A stretch of 64,000 nucleotides of DNA from Callipepla californica brunnescens (Eukaryota; Chordata; Aves; Galliformes; Odontophoridae), in assembly GCA_023055505.1 (NCBI GenBank), contig JALIRH010000002.1, forward strand, positions 38,201,733-38,265,732, given 5' to 3'. The notes beneath the pieces were generated by a model that was not told where the DNA came from, searched no databases, and saw only the letters and a list, made by a program, of their open reading frames with translations. Below are positions 12,820 to 27,163 of the stretch, in pieces. The first letter of the stretch is position 1, and every line of letters begins with the position of its first letter. A program made the translations under genes and the position numbers.

Positions 12820-13855
12820 ACCTTTTGGGGAGAAATTGATGTCTTTCTATCAACTCTGCAAGAATCATAGTGGTGAATAGAGTTAAATCCAGATAGTGAC
12901 TGGTCACAAGTAGTGTTCCCCAGGGGTCAGTATTGGGGCCAGTCTTGTTTAATAAGTATTTTGATGACATGGGGATTGGGGTCATTCTCAGTAAGTTTGC
13001 AGGTGACACAAGCTGGGAGGAAGTCTTGATCTTCTTGAGACATCTGGATAGGATGGCTTGATGGGCTGACCTGAATTGTGTGAGGTTCTATAAGACCAAG
13101 TGTCAGCTTCTGTACTTTGGTCACAAAAAACCTGTGCAATACTACAGGCATGGGGCAAAGTGGCTGGAATGCTGCACAGCAGAAAAGGGTCTGCAGGTGC
13201 TGGCTGACAGATAGCTGAACATGAGCCAGCAGTATGCCTAGGTGGCCAAAGAAGGCCAATGGCATTCTGGCTTGTATCAGAAACAGTGCAGCTAGCAGGA
13301 GAAGGGAAGTATACTCAGCCCTGTACTCAGCACTGGCAAGACCACATTTCAAATACCGTGTTCAGTTTTGGGCCCCTTGCTACAAGAAAGACACTTAGGC
13401 TCTGGAGCATGTCCACAGAAGGGCAACAAAGCTGGGGAAGGCTCTGGAGTACAAGTCTTACGGGGAGTGGCTGAGAGGACTGGGATTGTTCAGTCTGGAG
13501 GAGGCTCAGTGGAGACCTTCTAACTCTCCACAGCTACCTGAAAAGAGATTGTAGTTAGGAGGGGGTTGTCCTTTTCTCCCACATAACAGTGATGGGACAA
13601 GAGGTAATGGCGTTAAGTTGTGCTGGGGAGGTTGAAGTTCGATATTAGTAAAAGTTTCCTCTCAGAAAGAGTGCTGAGGTGTTGGAACAAGCTGTCCAGA
13701 GAGGTGGTAGAGTTACCAACACTGGATGTGTTCAAGAAATGTGTAGATGTTCCACGGAGAGACATGGTTTAGTTGGCACAGTGATTATGAGTTGATGGCT
13801 GGACTAACTGATCTTATAGGTCTTTTCCTATCTCAACGATTCTATGAATCTATGA
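12820..13855 (+). mobile_element. CR1 LINE, 5'-truncated, with reverse-transcriptase remnant
   Basis: This avian CR1 keeps the end of ORF2 plus the 3' UTR. Readable protein pieces include [12 protein letters not shown] (about 12920-12955), FAGD at 12996-13007 where CR1 normally has the catalytic FADD, WADLN, KCQLLYFGHK, and WLECCTAEKGLQVL. Stops interrupt the frame, for example just before WADLN. The 3' part follows the usual CR1 order (CAGTTTTGGGCCCCTTGCTACAAGAA, TGGCTGAGAGGACTGGGATTGTTCAGTCTGGAG, GGTCTTTTCCTATCTCAACGATTCTATGAATCTATGA) and ends in two degenerate tail 8-mers. It is dead: the active-site change and the stops rule out function. The exact 5' limit is uncertain (12820-12880). Confidence 0.88.
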
Positions 13856-14199
13856 GAACTGTGGTTTAAGAGAGGAGTTATTTAATATACTTTAAAGTTG
13901 ATTTCCAGAATAGAAAGGCTACAGATAAAGTCTACAGTTAACAGAGGATCCAAACAGTGACAGAACATTATGTTGCCCCTGGTTCAGTACTTTCAGTACT
14001 CAAATACTGAAAATCACGTGCTCCAAAGTAACAATGCTTAATTTGGTGAGAAATTATGTGTCTGAGCAAAAATTATGCCTATAAGAATCGTGACTTTATG
14101 TCTTAACACTTATAAAATAGGCAGTCTGAACATACTTGACCTTCAGTAGGTGGAGGTTTTATCCATTGATGTAGGACATCTCTGCTAACTTTCCCTCTA

Positions 14200-14219
14200 A
14201 TGTTTCCAGCTGGAAACAT
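14200..14219. repeat. Perfect 20-bp palindrome
   Basis: ATGTTTCCAGCTGGAAACAT equals its own reverse complement. It has a central CAGCTG E-box and TTCC/GGAA flanks. It could be a dimeric binding site or a chance event. Confidence 0.85.
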
Positions 14220-15195
14220 GTAGGGTAATACAGTCTGAATTTGCTTCACCAGAGTAACAAGAAGATTCTCTTTACCACTTGCTTGTGCTTCCATTGATAA
14301 AAGCCATAGGACTCAAGTGTGAAGAGGGCTTAAAACTTTTGAGTTTAAGATCAAAAGTACCCTTTAAAGACAGGACAGCTATTACTGCATTGACTAAATT
14401 ATAAAGCTTCTGTGACAGCTATCTACTGACATGTTTTTGTTTTCTGCATAAGCCTGAAAGCATTTTTATGTTAACTAAGCTAAATTTGAATTTAGGTTTA
14501 ACTTTCAAATTTTCTGTCCTCCAGAAGCATCTGCAGCATGAGGCTGTCACCTAAATTCAACTTCTGCTAAACCATGCAAGTACAGACACAAATGGATCAT
14601 GCTGTACTGGCAGTAAAGCTAATTTGTCCTGTATTTTTTTGCTATAAACCGAAAGGGGGAAAACCTCAATCTACCGTGCTACATTATCAAATCAACATTT
14701 GATTTAGAAATATTTGAAAGCTGATTTCCTTAATGATCTTGCAAGTTCCTTATTGTATGTCAGAGAATGAATTATGGTGCAGTAATTCACAGTCAGAAAA
14801 CCCACTTTTCCTGGATCTTTGGCATGGTGCCTCCTAACTTACCTTGAAGAACTGAGTAGTAATTTGCATGCTGCTGTGTCTTGCTATTTGTTGGTAGCAT
14901 TCTTTACTACTGTTGGAATGATAGGTGTTCAAAGCTAACAAATTTTGATTACCCAAATATTCTAAAGCTCCAGTCACTCTGGAAACTGCTAACTCATACT
15001 GAATAATTGCCTTCTACACACACACCTCAGGGTGTAGACTCAAGCTAGAATTTGAAGGTAACAAACTGTGAATTAGTCACTGTGAGTAAGGACATTGCAA
15101 TCTCACCCTTCACGTAGGCTTTAAAAGATCTGTTGGAAGTTCTGAGGGGAAAAAAAATAATTGAATGTTGAGAAATAGCCAGGTAGAATTTACCT

Positions 15196-15242
15196 TAAAA
15201 AAATAATAATAACAATAACAATAATAATAATAACAATAATAT
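15196..15242 (+). repeat. (AAT)n/(AAC)n microsatellite
   Basis: AAT trinucleotides interspersed with AAC (AATAATAATAACAATAAC...). Probably length-variable. Confidence 0.95.
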
Positions 15243-16229
15243 CAGTGCTTCTTGACAGGGGCAACACATAACATTAATAATTTAAAATAATGACATCAAA
15301 CCCTTTTATTATTTCCTTAGAAGGTCAGTTCTGTCAAAATACTAGTATACAAACAGTATGGTTTATTCATTACAATTTTAAATATTGTCTAGACATTTTG
15401 AATTATCTTGTATAAGATCCCCAATTTTTTCTTATTACACAGACATCTATCAGGAATATATTTTTAGCAATCATCTTGGTTTATATGTCTTTAAGTTGCT
15501 GCCTGCCCCCATTCCCTTTCGTTAATTCTCTGTGTAACAATAGGGTACTTTATTTTGGTACCTCAGCAGAGATTGTGCTGAGAATGTGCTCTGAAACAGT
15601 GAAAAAAGGAGTCATTCTATTCCAACATCCAGCGTCAAGGTATCAGATTAAACAATAGTCTGTGCAACCCACATGGAGGAATTTCAGCAGTATCTAGAGC
15701 GGACTGGTTTGCCATGACAAGAAAAAAAAGAACATTTTCATCCTATTTAATATTTGTTAAGATTTACCCAGGTTTAACAGACCCCTCTCTGATCTGCAAA
15801 TGTCCAAGGTAACATCTGTGACACATTGATTTTCTAGGGTTGTGGAAACACAAGCTCATTTTCTGGGGCTTTCTGAGCTCTCCCACATCTGGAATGAGAA
15901 ATATAATGTCTGCCTACTGGTCGTGTACCAGTCTCCATAAGACTTGATTAGAACAAAAGACTATTATTTCATTTTGAATCTCATGGCTTAGATAATCAGG
16001 AAATGGTGACATGCTACAAAGTTTGCCAAAATGTAGAATCAATTTGTTAGATTAATTAGTGCTGGAAAGGCTTCCTTCAGTAAAATTCTCACTTTCATTT
16101 TAACCCAGTGCAAACAGACCTTTTAACTGATAACACTTGGATTGGAAATGAAAACATAAGACTTATGATCATCACAAGGGATGCTGAATTCTGTTCTCTG
16201 TAGTCCAAACTGTTTCATCTAGGAAAGTC

Positions 16230-16354
16230 CACAGAAGCACAGAATTGTAGGGGTTGGAAGGGACCTCTGAAGGTCATTTAGTCCAATCCTCAGCTAAAGC
16301 AGGTTCCCTATAGCAGGAAACATAGGTAGGCATCCAAATGGGTCTTGAATGCTC
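16230..16354 (-). mobile_element. CR1 LINE 3'-end fragment (antisense)
   Basis: On the plus strand, CACAGAATTGTAGGGGTTGGAAGGGACCTCTGAAGGTCATTTAGTCCAA is followed by AAAGCAGGTTCCCTATAGCAGG and GTAGGCATCCAAATGGGTCTTGAATG. This is the standard antisense 3' UTR order of avian CR1. Only about 125 bp survive, typical of a severely 5'-truncated insertion. No coding capacity. Confidence 0.88.
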
Positions 16355-19300
16355 GTACCATATTCTATTGCCCTTACTCTACAGGACACAAAGTAACTTC
16401 ATTGCCTCATAAAAAACTTCAATTGTGAAAATGAAAATCATTTTCTACAGCATTTACTGATGTCCCAGGACCCTGCAAGTAGAATGAATTTGGTAGAGAA
16501 AACTCTTTGGAACTGACAGGCCACACCCATAGTTCAAAGGAAGGCAAAAGAGAAAAAAATACAAACGCTTAGCTCAACAGCTTTCCCTTGGTCTGATCCA
16601 GAAAATAAAAATCCTTCCTGACTGATTTTAGCAATTGATGTAAGTAGCCCAATAATCGATTATTCTTCAAGGAAGACTTTTAATTTTGCATATATTTTTT
16701 TCTTTATGTATGTTCTCAATAGCATTCATGTAGTTTAATGCATTTAATGGGTTTCTATGTGGCCTCTACTGATCCGTTAATAAAGCTGAAAATGAAAACC
16801 AGACTTTAAACTGTTTCATACCAGCATTAGAAACTTTGCCTCATTTTGCTTTCCTCTGATTTTTTGTTCATGTGATAATTTCCTTATACAAGCTAGTATG
16901 AACTAATGTCAAAAGGAAAGGCTCATGACTTAGTGTGTCATATGCTTTATCAAAAGCTCATACAGTCTTTTCTTTTAACATACAAATATATGTTCTCTCT
17001 TGAGAACTTAGAAGTAAAGGCCAAGCAATTGACTTCTGCTGCAGACCTCCCTTCAGTAGAAAGCATTCATTTGATGGTCTTGGTCAAGCTGAAGGTTACA
17101 GAGACCTGACCACAGGGACTTCTCGAGATCCAAGAAAAACAAAACAAATAAAACAGCAACATCTCATATCATATGGTATCTGAAATAGACAGGACAGTGT
17201 GTTGAGAAGATACTGGCATCTCTGCAGTTGCATGTATGTCTGAAGACAACATACACACATGTGGAATTCAAAACTAGGATGTCCCATTCCATAAACAAAA
17301 GGATAGTACAGAGTTTTGCCCATAGTAATAAGAATGAGTCTAATCCTTCCTCAAGACAGGACAGAAATAATGTCTCTTATAGGGACCGCTGGCAGCCTCT
17401 TGTTACACCTACATTGTCATTATGTGCTTGAACATTACAATTCTTTACAAATACATGCTGTGTGAAATCAATAAATGAGAGAAATCATAGCAGCCAAAGA
17501 TCTATTTTCATTAAATAATTATATCATTAATTAGATGTAGACCTGGAAACAATTCAATTTTTCCAGAAAAAAAAAATCAATTGAAACAAATTATTAGGGT
17601 TCTTTGATTAGTTTATTTGTGGTTCTATAAAGCAGGAAAAAATGTTTTCCCAATTGTACATGGTTTTGTGATCTACTAATAATGTTACCTACACTGGAAA
17701 AGCTGTTGTGGTACAGAAACTCAACTCACAAATTATTTTTAAGTCGTCACTTTAGACTGCTGTCTGCATAAGAACTTATGCTTCATGCTAGCATAGATGT
17801 AGAAAATCAATTTTGTGCATAGAAAATGGAGCATTCAGAGGATTGTGCGGTCACAAGTAAGACCTAAAAATATTAAATGTTTCTGTAGGAAAAAAGTAGA
17901 TAAAGGAGAAAAAAAAAAGCTATTTTTATAGGCCTTGTTTTTAGAGGAAGAAATACAGCAGAGTCAAAGCCCTATCAGACATGCAGACATTAATTTTTTC
18001 AGTAATTAATTTATTCTTTTAAAATCATACGCAAATATTTTCTAAATGGTTTAAAAATAGAGGGAACTATGATGTAACAATAGCTAGTAATGTAACAAGA
18101 AATATATCTTAATTTTTTCAACACTGTATAATTGATCATATGCCCCAATGGGATATTTTTCACCCTACGAAGAATCACGTTCAGTGTACACACTTTGAAC
18201 AATACATGAAAACACTTCTAGGAGATAATCAAGATTTTGTGTTCTTTTCTGAACCTATTACTAGCATTTCAGGCAAAAGTTTATACTTCGCCATATCCAA
18301 CGTATATTGGATGAGTTTCAGCCAGGACCTTTCTATGGGTTTTTGTCTGTTCCTGTTTCTTGTTGCAATTCCCCATAATGGACTCAGTAAGAAAGGAATG
18401 GCACACTGGCAGCCTCAGTGAGGTGTGTGTTTTTGAGAGAAGTTGCTTGAAACAATTAAACCAGGTACGTTTCCCTAAATATTTAATTGTGATTACATCA
18501 TTTATGTCATCATTTGGAATAGAAAGACCCATTCCCCCAGGCTGTGAATGAACACAGAAGAGCTACAAAGCTGTATGAAAGTGAGGAGTGAAGACTGCTA
18601 CGGGCTGAGGAAGGGACAAAAAAGCAAAAAAAAAAAAAGGCTCCAATGAAGAACAAAAAAGGCTAACCAAATCTCTGAAGGTGTGACAGGAAATATTTAA
18701 ATGTGCAGTATTGCAGTAGAAGAATAACACTGTTAGCAAAAGTCTGCTCAGAGTGACAGTGAGAATCCAGAAAAAGCAGGAAATCCCTGTATCCACAAAG
18801 GAGCAAATTTTATTAGCAGAATGAAGGGGAGTGCCAACATTTTTACACATCTACACAGGAAGAAGTCTTAGGATTTGCAAAAACCTACAAGTGCATATGA
18901 AGGACACATGAGAGGGGACAGAAAAGGTAAATATTTAAATACTCCAGATACCAGCCTGAGTAACCAGAAATTTTTCAGGAAGTGATAGCAAGGGAAAAGA
19001 TGTCAATAATAATATCAGTTTCAGACATACTCAGCCATACCAAAGTGAATACAGAGAAAAATCAAGAAAGGAAATGAGATTAGACTGGATGGTGCCCCTC
19101 CCCCAAGCTTGAATGGAGACATGAGTGCATCGTTGGTTTGATTAACATGGGATCAAGACAAAAGCGCTCTGTGCCCAAATGCCGGCTCTTCAGCAGCAGT
19201 AATGTGGTATTAATCTGATCTACAAGATTGTTCTGTTTTGGCACATAGGTAAAGCACAGGGCTCTGTCTGTAAGTAGTCAACAATCTAAAAGGTAGAAAG

Positions 19301-22300
19301 TATGCATTACTGTGGGCATGCAGCCTCCCTGTCCTGAGAAGCATCATGCCCAGACTGTAGCTGGAGGGAGAGTAATATACTTTAGCTAACTCCTGGTCTG
19401 CTCCAGGATGGTAATTCCTGTAAATGCAATCCAAGTGAGGATGGAGAAAATTAAGCCAAAGATCAGGCAAATTATTTTTCTTCTTGGAAGAGGCATGATA
19501 AAACACAAGTTTTCTCTTACACTGGGGCTGCACCTTAGTTTTGCTGTAATACAGCAATAATAACAACGTCTTGCATAATAGTAATAATAGATTTTGCATG
19601 ATTAAATCTCCTTATTAAATCTTAGAGTACTCCTTTAATCTCTAAGAAGCTAGTGATGCTGCGAGCTGCAGTGCAGAAGGGTGAACACAGAAAGAGTTAA
19701 TGGGGATGGGCCTCCCGTGCCCATAGGTACTGTCTTCTCTGATGGCAAAAGCTGAGCAGTGAAAGAAGCCAGAGTAACCTACTGGAGCAGGAAGGGGCTG
19801 GTAGCAATTAATGGGGAAGTTTGTTTCTGCTCTGCAGAAAGGCAATTGTCTAGTTAATCCCTTTCCTGCGGGGACTAACAATGACCTGCCCCCAGCAACA
19901 CTGGGCTGTTGTGTGACACTTTGCCTTCTGCGGGTTGAGAGCCAGCCAAATACCTCGTACAGCTCTGCTCACAACCATACTATTTTAAGACTTCCTCCTC
20001 CATGGAATTCCTTTGGTCTTGCTCATTAGATGCCCACTTAAAATATATTTAGGGCCAGGGCAGTTCCATGTTTCCTACTACATACTACGACTTTCCTGCT
20101 GCTGTTCGGGAAAATGCACTGTCGCCACTCCTCTGGATCAGGGCATGAGCTTTGTTTCTACAGGTATTAAATAAGCAGCAGTTGCTAGAAATGCTGTGTT
20201 TTGTTACAGGATGATGAACTAACTACAAACCACAGAGAAAGCTAAAAAGTCGCATTTGATTTTGCAGTTCAGCAAGCATTTGGGCTTCTTTTGACAGTTT
20301 CTTGCTCTTTGCAGTTAGTCATTCATGCCACCGAGTTTAAATTATATGAATTAAAAACTGTCTGGCAATCTTCCATTTTGTGGAGCTCTGTGGCAGGACG
20401 TCGTTTAAGAAGCTTACGGTCGGATCAGTGCCATGATATGCAGACATGCCTGACAGCTGAATTCAGGCTTTTTCATGTTGTGGCTTATATTTTAATTACT
20501 TTGAAGAGTACTGTACTAGAAAGGAAATGCCAGATAGACTGTATCATGGAAGCCAGTGGTATATTGCAAATCATCAGAACCTTCTGAGGTGAAACAACAA
20601 CTAATGAGGGAAATGTTGGGTGGAGGAAAGACTCAGGGATTACAACAAATTCGGTCATAAAAAAGGTGTAAACAGCCCCTACTGCATGATCCCACCCTTA
20701 GACAATATTTTTTACCAGAAAATCAAAGTTAAAACATCTGTCTTGATTTTGCTAACATAGATGGTAGGCAAATTGTTTGGAATTTATTCAAAGACCAAAA
20801 CTTAAAAATTCAACATAGGAGATGCAAAACTTTTCAGCTGTCCTTTCTTAAATGCTAACGTATCAGGAATGTAATGCAACCAGCCTAGTTGGTTAAAAAA
20901 TATGCATCTTTTTCTCCTACAGCAATACTAATCTAGTATTTTTATTTAATTAAAAAAAAAATCAGAGGAAAATATTGATCTTCTCTGTGTAGAGAAAAAC
21001 ACTGAGGAAGAATGAAGAGCCGTCTGAAAATGCTGCACAGAAAAGACAGCTGATACATACAGGAAACCGCTTGTGTTTAGAAAGCTCAATGCATAGAAAA
21101 ATATCCATGATATCCTTCCCTTTCTACTCAGCTAATACCTGCACAAATGAACTATGCTTAGTCCAAGCAGATGCTTTGCTCCAAGCTGTATGAGAAGAAT
21201 ATTCCATTATTTCCACCACTTACACAACCTATCATCATACAAAATACAATTCAGTATGAGTTTCACAAGTTACGAGCCATTCGCTGCCCTTGATCTGGGT
21301 GAGGAACTCCCATTGATCTCAGGGAGAAATCTGAGCACTTGAAATCCCTCAAAAATAAACTGCAGACCAATCCCGCAGCGGCAGGAAATGGACTAGATGA
21401 ATGAATATGCCTGTTCCATCTCTAATTTCTGTGATTAAAGTATGTGATCAAAGGCAACACAAGGCTCTAAGTGTTACCACATTCAAAGAAGGAACTATGT
21501 TCAAGGACTAACACATTTCAGCAAGTGAGAGGCAAATGCCCTAGAAATTTCTCCAGTCAGTATTTCCCTCAAATTTTACCAGGTTATTCCTCTATCTTGA
21601 TGAAATCAAAGCTTATTGTATAGACCTCATAATACTAGACAGACTATAAGAGGTCTTTCTCCAGCAGTGCTATTTCTAGAAATGGGAAACGTAATTTGTA
21701 TCTCTTTGAAGATAATTCCACCAAAGTTAAATCCAGACAAAGGTACTTACTGTTTTAATTATCACTTGCAAAAAAAAAAAAATCTGATACAATGAAAGTT
21801 CAAAGTAAAGTAGAGGGTCTTACAGAGCAGAAGGAGATACATTTTTGATGTAAGAAATACATGATTATATCCCAGTCCTTCAGTGAGAACTAGGTGAATC
21901 AATGGGATTTGTGATATTGAATTTCTATCTGCATATTCTCCAATGATTTTTCAATAACCCAGAGGATTGAGGACCAGCTGAACTTCAGATGAGACATCAT
22001 GACATAATGGAACCTTCAGTAGACTCCTGTGTCTAGATTTAAGAAATACAGGAGTGATTCACCTCAACTTCTAAGGACCCCAAATCCTTGATCCTTATGT
22101 AGCCCTCGAAATGAAAGTCATATTCAGGCTATGATCAAGAGGAATATAATATTTATTGTGCACCTGTTTCTCCCACTTTTGGACAGCATCTGTGTTGCTG
22201 GTCATGGTCTCATAACCAGATTTCAAAGTGGCCCTTTAAGTCCATTTTGACATCTTCTTAGGCCTGAGTATATCCTTGAGGTCTTCACTTTTGAAGCTGG

Positions 22301-25300
22301 AATTTTCAGGTAGCTTGTGACTCTAGTACATCTTCATATTGCTGTAGACTAGCACTTGGAGTATTCAAAGAAAGGAAAAGGATCAGAGAAAGGAAAAGTA
22401 AGTGTTTCTTGGATGTTTTCTTTTGATTTTCAGAAAAAAAACTTGTGAAGTTTATCTCCTGAGGAGCTCATCAAATATTAGTTCTTTCTTGTCTTAGTCT
22501 AAAAGACTACTTAAATCCACAGATTTCTCTGAGTGCATGAAGCAATATAGAATTACTGACATGAAAATCCCACTCATGCTGAAATGAGGATAAATTCCAG
22601 CAAGGATGTACATTTTTTCCATGCCTAGAATTTTTGTCTGTGTTTCCAAGGATGCATGATTTTTTTACCATTCTAATTTTTTCCTTTATTCTTTGTAGCT
22701 TACTTACACATCAAACAGTTTACACTTTTGCGAGGAAGAGGGAAACAGTAGTATGTAATACCTTCATTAGCAAGAAATTAATGGCTGTTAATGACATAAG
22801 CACTTCAATAACCGTTGAACCGAAGTCCAGAATAGTTAGAAGATAGGAATGAAATTTCTGCTTTTGGACTCATTCTGACCTGACTAGTCCATCTAGACAT
22901 ATATATGATGTTTTCAGTAAAAAGCTTGTCAAAGAAATCGCTCCTTTCCACAAACTAGGTAGAAAGGCAGAGTCTATGATGAGTACTTGTTTGGAGGGTC
23001 CACATTATTTGTAATCCATATGGTGTCTGTGTTATAGTTCATGATAATTTTGCACAAAATCCTTCCTCCTTGTAGTGTTTGGGATAATCATCCAACTGGC
23101 TAACACAAATTGTGCAAAAGCCATGTTCAGACTGAATGAACAGCAGGATAATCCTATTTCCCATTTCACTTCTTCTCCTCTTCCTCTCCTTCCCTATCCT
23201 CCCACCTTCCAGACCTCACATTCTCAGCAAATCACTGAGCTATCTCCACTGACTTTCCTACTGCCATGGTTTTATTATGCGTACAACTACTTTATATTCT
23301 AGTGCTTGATTAGACACAGAGGCTCAGATTAAATACATTGATAACTATCACCCTTGAAGGTATATCTAGGCACAAAGCAAATTGTTTTTTCATGCACATT
23401 TTAATAGCTGCTTCATTTTATATGGCACATTCTTGGCTCCAGAAAGCTATCAGAAAAGAGCTCTTACACTGAGGAGGGAGCACATACTGTAGCGTTATGC
23501 AGCACACTTCAGCAAGTGAACAAGTTCTAACAATAGCACTGCAGAAGAGAGATGTTAAAAACTGCTTCTAATTTTACTCAGCTGGAACAATACTGTTCAG
23601 ATCTTTATTTTTATCCTTCTGTACTCTGGGGACAAGGTGTTAACTCATTCAAAGGGTATGGCCCTTCAAGTCTACACCACAAAACAACCGCAAGACAATT
23701 GCTCTTTGTGCTTGCCTCTCTTTACCATGAGTTACTCAAATCTTCAATTAACTAAACAGAGAAGTGGCAATCATGTCACTGTGAGACACTGGAGACTCAC
23801 AGTCAATAATCCCCAGGAAACAGTTAGGCAACTTCAGCCAACTAAATCCTAAAACAGGACTGCACGTACTTTTCCAAACAGATTCCTCAAGATTCTGTGA
23901 TTCTGTTTCTGAATTTATTTTGTTGTTAATCTAACCTGTTTTCTATCGCTTTTTTTAATTATTGTTCATTGTTTCTATTCACCAAATCAAAATATGGCAA
24001 CTAACTCAAACAATAATCATCCTACAAGAGAAGATTATTCCAGTAACTTCTATTGTCATTTCTAGGGGAAATTTGTGAAAGATAACAGAACAGAATGACA
24101 TAATGGCAAACAGTCACTATAGTCCAACTATGGAAAGCACTGTGACAAGGAAAATGAAAAAAAAGTAACAGTGAATCTGTTTGTAGAGAAAAAAAAAATA
24201 ATTTTATGGTGACTTTTTCTCAATTCAAATTCTGAGTTGAAAATTATTGAAACAGAAATGTAAAAAAAAAATTAAATTATTTTTGAAAATTACTTAATGC
24301 AAACCTTTTTCTGATCGTCACCTGTAACACTGGAAAGTCATCATTTTTTCTGGTGAATGCTAGTAACTTAAATAAACTACAGAAAATAAGCATTACAAAA
24401 TCAAAGTGTAATTTTTTTAAATCTATTTTTATTCTATTTCCATTCATTTTACAGAAGTGAATTTAGTGCTTTTAACTCTTCCTATATCTGTTGGTATAAG
24501 AGCACATTGGATAATTGGATAACTGAGAACCAGTTCCCTCTATCTTGTCATTTCCTTTGCTTTCTTCTTTGCCTGTGTGATCCAAGGAGACTGAAATTGA
24601 TAACAAGAAAATAATGCAACACTTCAGAGACTTTTTTTTTAATATCTGTATATTTAGTCAGATGACTAGACATAGAAAGAGGAGGATTAAAGTAATCAGA
24701 AGTGGAGTGTTTTGGAGGAACTAAGTAAAAGAAATGCCAAAGAAAAAGTCCAAGTTTTATAGAACTTTCCAGCCATGCCAAACCTCCTAAAATCATGTAG
24801 ATGGGTCTGGTGTTAGTGAAGGGTGTTAGTGCTAGAAAGAAAATGTCCCCATTTTTTTCTCTTGTGATAAACTCACTATCTGTTTTGATCCCATGAATTT
24901 TCACTCAGACATTTCTGCCTTTCCATCTAATAAATAGACAGGTTCCTCCTAAGAAAGCCCAAATCATGAGACTTCGCAGTCCAGTTCAAACACACTGAGA
25001 AATCCAAAACTGACATCTTTGTCAGTCATCACAGAGAAAGTAAGAATCAAATGGACCTGAAAACTGAATTCATTCTCATCCCTAGATGTTTACTATCAAC
25101 AGATTAAAATGGATGGTAGTTGTATGACTGTGTTGTTGCTAATCATTCTCTTTCTGCTGTGTGGCTGGAGATGTGAATCAGGAGGTCTGTCATGCCAACA
25201 ATTTTCAGGAATAATTAACTACTTTGAGAAGAAATATACTTGCTATAAAGTGGCAGGAAAATTAGAAGAAATCTAGCACTACATTTTGGTTTAGCACGTC

Positions 25301-27135
25301 ACTGCAACACTGCAGCAAAGTTCTTCAGGCAAAAATTACTAAACTGATTAGAATTAACAACACAGATTGGCTGAAATTCTACATAAAGATACAGAAGAGG
25401 AGCCCAGCAGTCATGTAATATGCACTGAATGGCATCTGCAGCTACTTGTTGTAATGATTTTCCAACCATGACAAGTCAAAGTTCATAAGAGGAAAAACAT
25501 TTACAACCATTAGAATAATGGAAAGTTCATACTTGTCTGTCTCCATTTTTCTGAGCCAATATCATCCTTGTGTTTCTGCTTTCTCAATTAAAATTACCAT
25601 CATGAGAAGGGTTAGTTTCATGGACTGGTAATGTAAATCAGTACTGTAATCAGCACAGGGTAAAGAGATGAGATGGCTGCTAGTTTTGAAATAGGATGAC
25701 AAAGTCTGCTTACATACTCTGCACGGTGGAGTATGGATGAATGTTTAGGTTAAATATCAACACAATATGTTGCAATTTATTTTCTATAACTAGGTATTTT
25801 ATTTTTCTCAAAGTTAATTAGGATGGTTGTTTTTCTCAATACCACAATCCCTGTAAAACAAAACAAAAAACTAAGTCAATTTTTATGGTTATGAGAAGAT
25901 GGCATTTTATGGCTAATATTTAGCCACAAGAAACAAGAAAATCTCATAACACAGAATTTTGAAATTAGGAGTTCTTTCCTGGATTGTCTTGGTAAACACC
26001 TCTATTCTCTTTTTTTTTTTTTCTCTTAGGATAATTTTTACTTTTTCTATCTAGACAGATTACTTTCCATGGTCCAAAATTACATTACTTCTTCCAAGAA
26101 AATGTAGGCTTGGAAATTAAACATGGTCATTACAAATGTTTCAAGAATGGTGTTCCAGGGAGCATCTGCAAATTTGATCCAGGGCAACATGGATATTCTT
26201 CTCATAAACACTGAAGCAATGGCAATACCCTGACACTGCCTTTCTGTGAAAATTCCCTGCTCTTCACTAATGTTTTTAAGGCACCAAAATTAGATAGCTC
26301 TGCCAACATCAGGATGTAGCGTTGCATCTGTCTATGGCATTAGAAGGCAACATGAATATCCAGAGCAGTCTGCACAGAAGACTGTGGAACTTGATAGCAG
26401 CAGCACAACAGAGGACCATCAACTGTGTACAGGCCCAAAAACACTACTGGCAAAAAGGCAGTTGTTGCATCCATTAGTCACCCTGTCTACACATTATTTT
26501 GAAGAAGTAGTAACTCCAACAATTGCCATAAAAAAAAAAAAAAAATGGTTTCAAAATCAGTCTGAGAGGAGAACCAGAACTTAGACTGCAAAACTAGGTC
26601 AAGGACTCTGTTCATAATACAGGAAAACTTGAGAGTTGTCAGACTCTAAGTAGCAGATGGGCACAACCAGCTACTGATACCAACTACTGGCATACAGCCA
26701 CTGCCCCAAAGAAAGGTACATTCAGAATTAGTGCCCCAGAAAAATAAGCTGTCATATATATGGATACCCAGAACAAATCTTCTTCATTACATTGCACTTG
26801 TACACTTTAGATTTTTCAGTAGGGTTAATTTTCCATTACCTTATTTTCTTTGCAGGCAGAGGAAAAAACCTTGAGTATTTTGGTACTTTAGAAGAAAAAG
26901 TGTTGAACATGCATCTGGGAGGCTCAGGGGTTTAATTCCTTTTCCCTTCTGTAGGTATAAGAAAAACAAAATAAGCTTGACTTGAAGCAAGTGAATAAAT
27001 GAATTACAAAGGATAATCTAATTTGTGTCTTGGACTGCCTGTAATTATGAATGTTTATTAACTTGTCTGGCTGGCTTTTGGAGGGGAAGAGTGCAAGAAT
27101 CCCTGGAGCAACCCAACTCATATAGAGTAGTGAGA

Positions 27136-27163
27136 GGAAAAAAACAAAACAAAACAAAAAAAG
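27136..27163 (+). repeat. (AAAAC)n tract
   Basis: Short A-rich pentamer repeat GAAAAAAACAAAACAAAACAAAAAAAG. Low-complexity sequence only. Confidence 0.85.

Noticed and set aside
12927..13352. 141-codon open frame on the minus strand
   Set aside because: Antisense shadow of the plus-strand CR1 reverse-transcriptase remnant.
18271..18463. Possible exon between TTTCAG and GTACGT
   Set aside because: The frame is closed by a stop at about 18419 and no alternative frame is open across it.
23888..23908. GATTCTGTGATTCTG resembling a CR1 tail
   Set aside because: The sequence upstream shows no CR1 3'-UTR words; two units alone can arise by chance.
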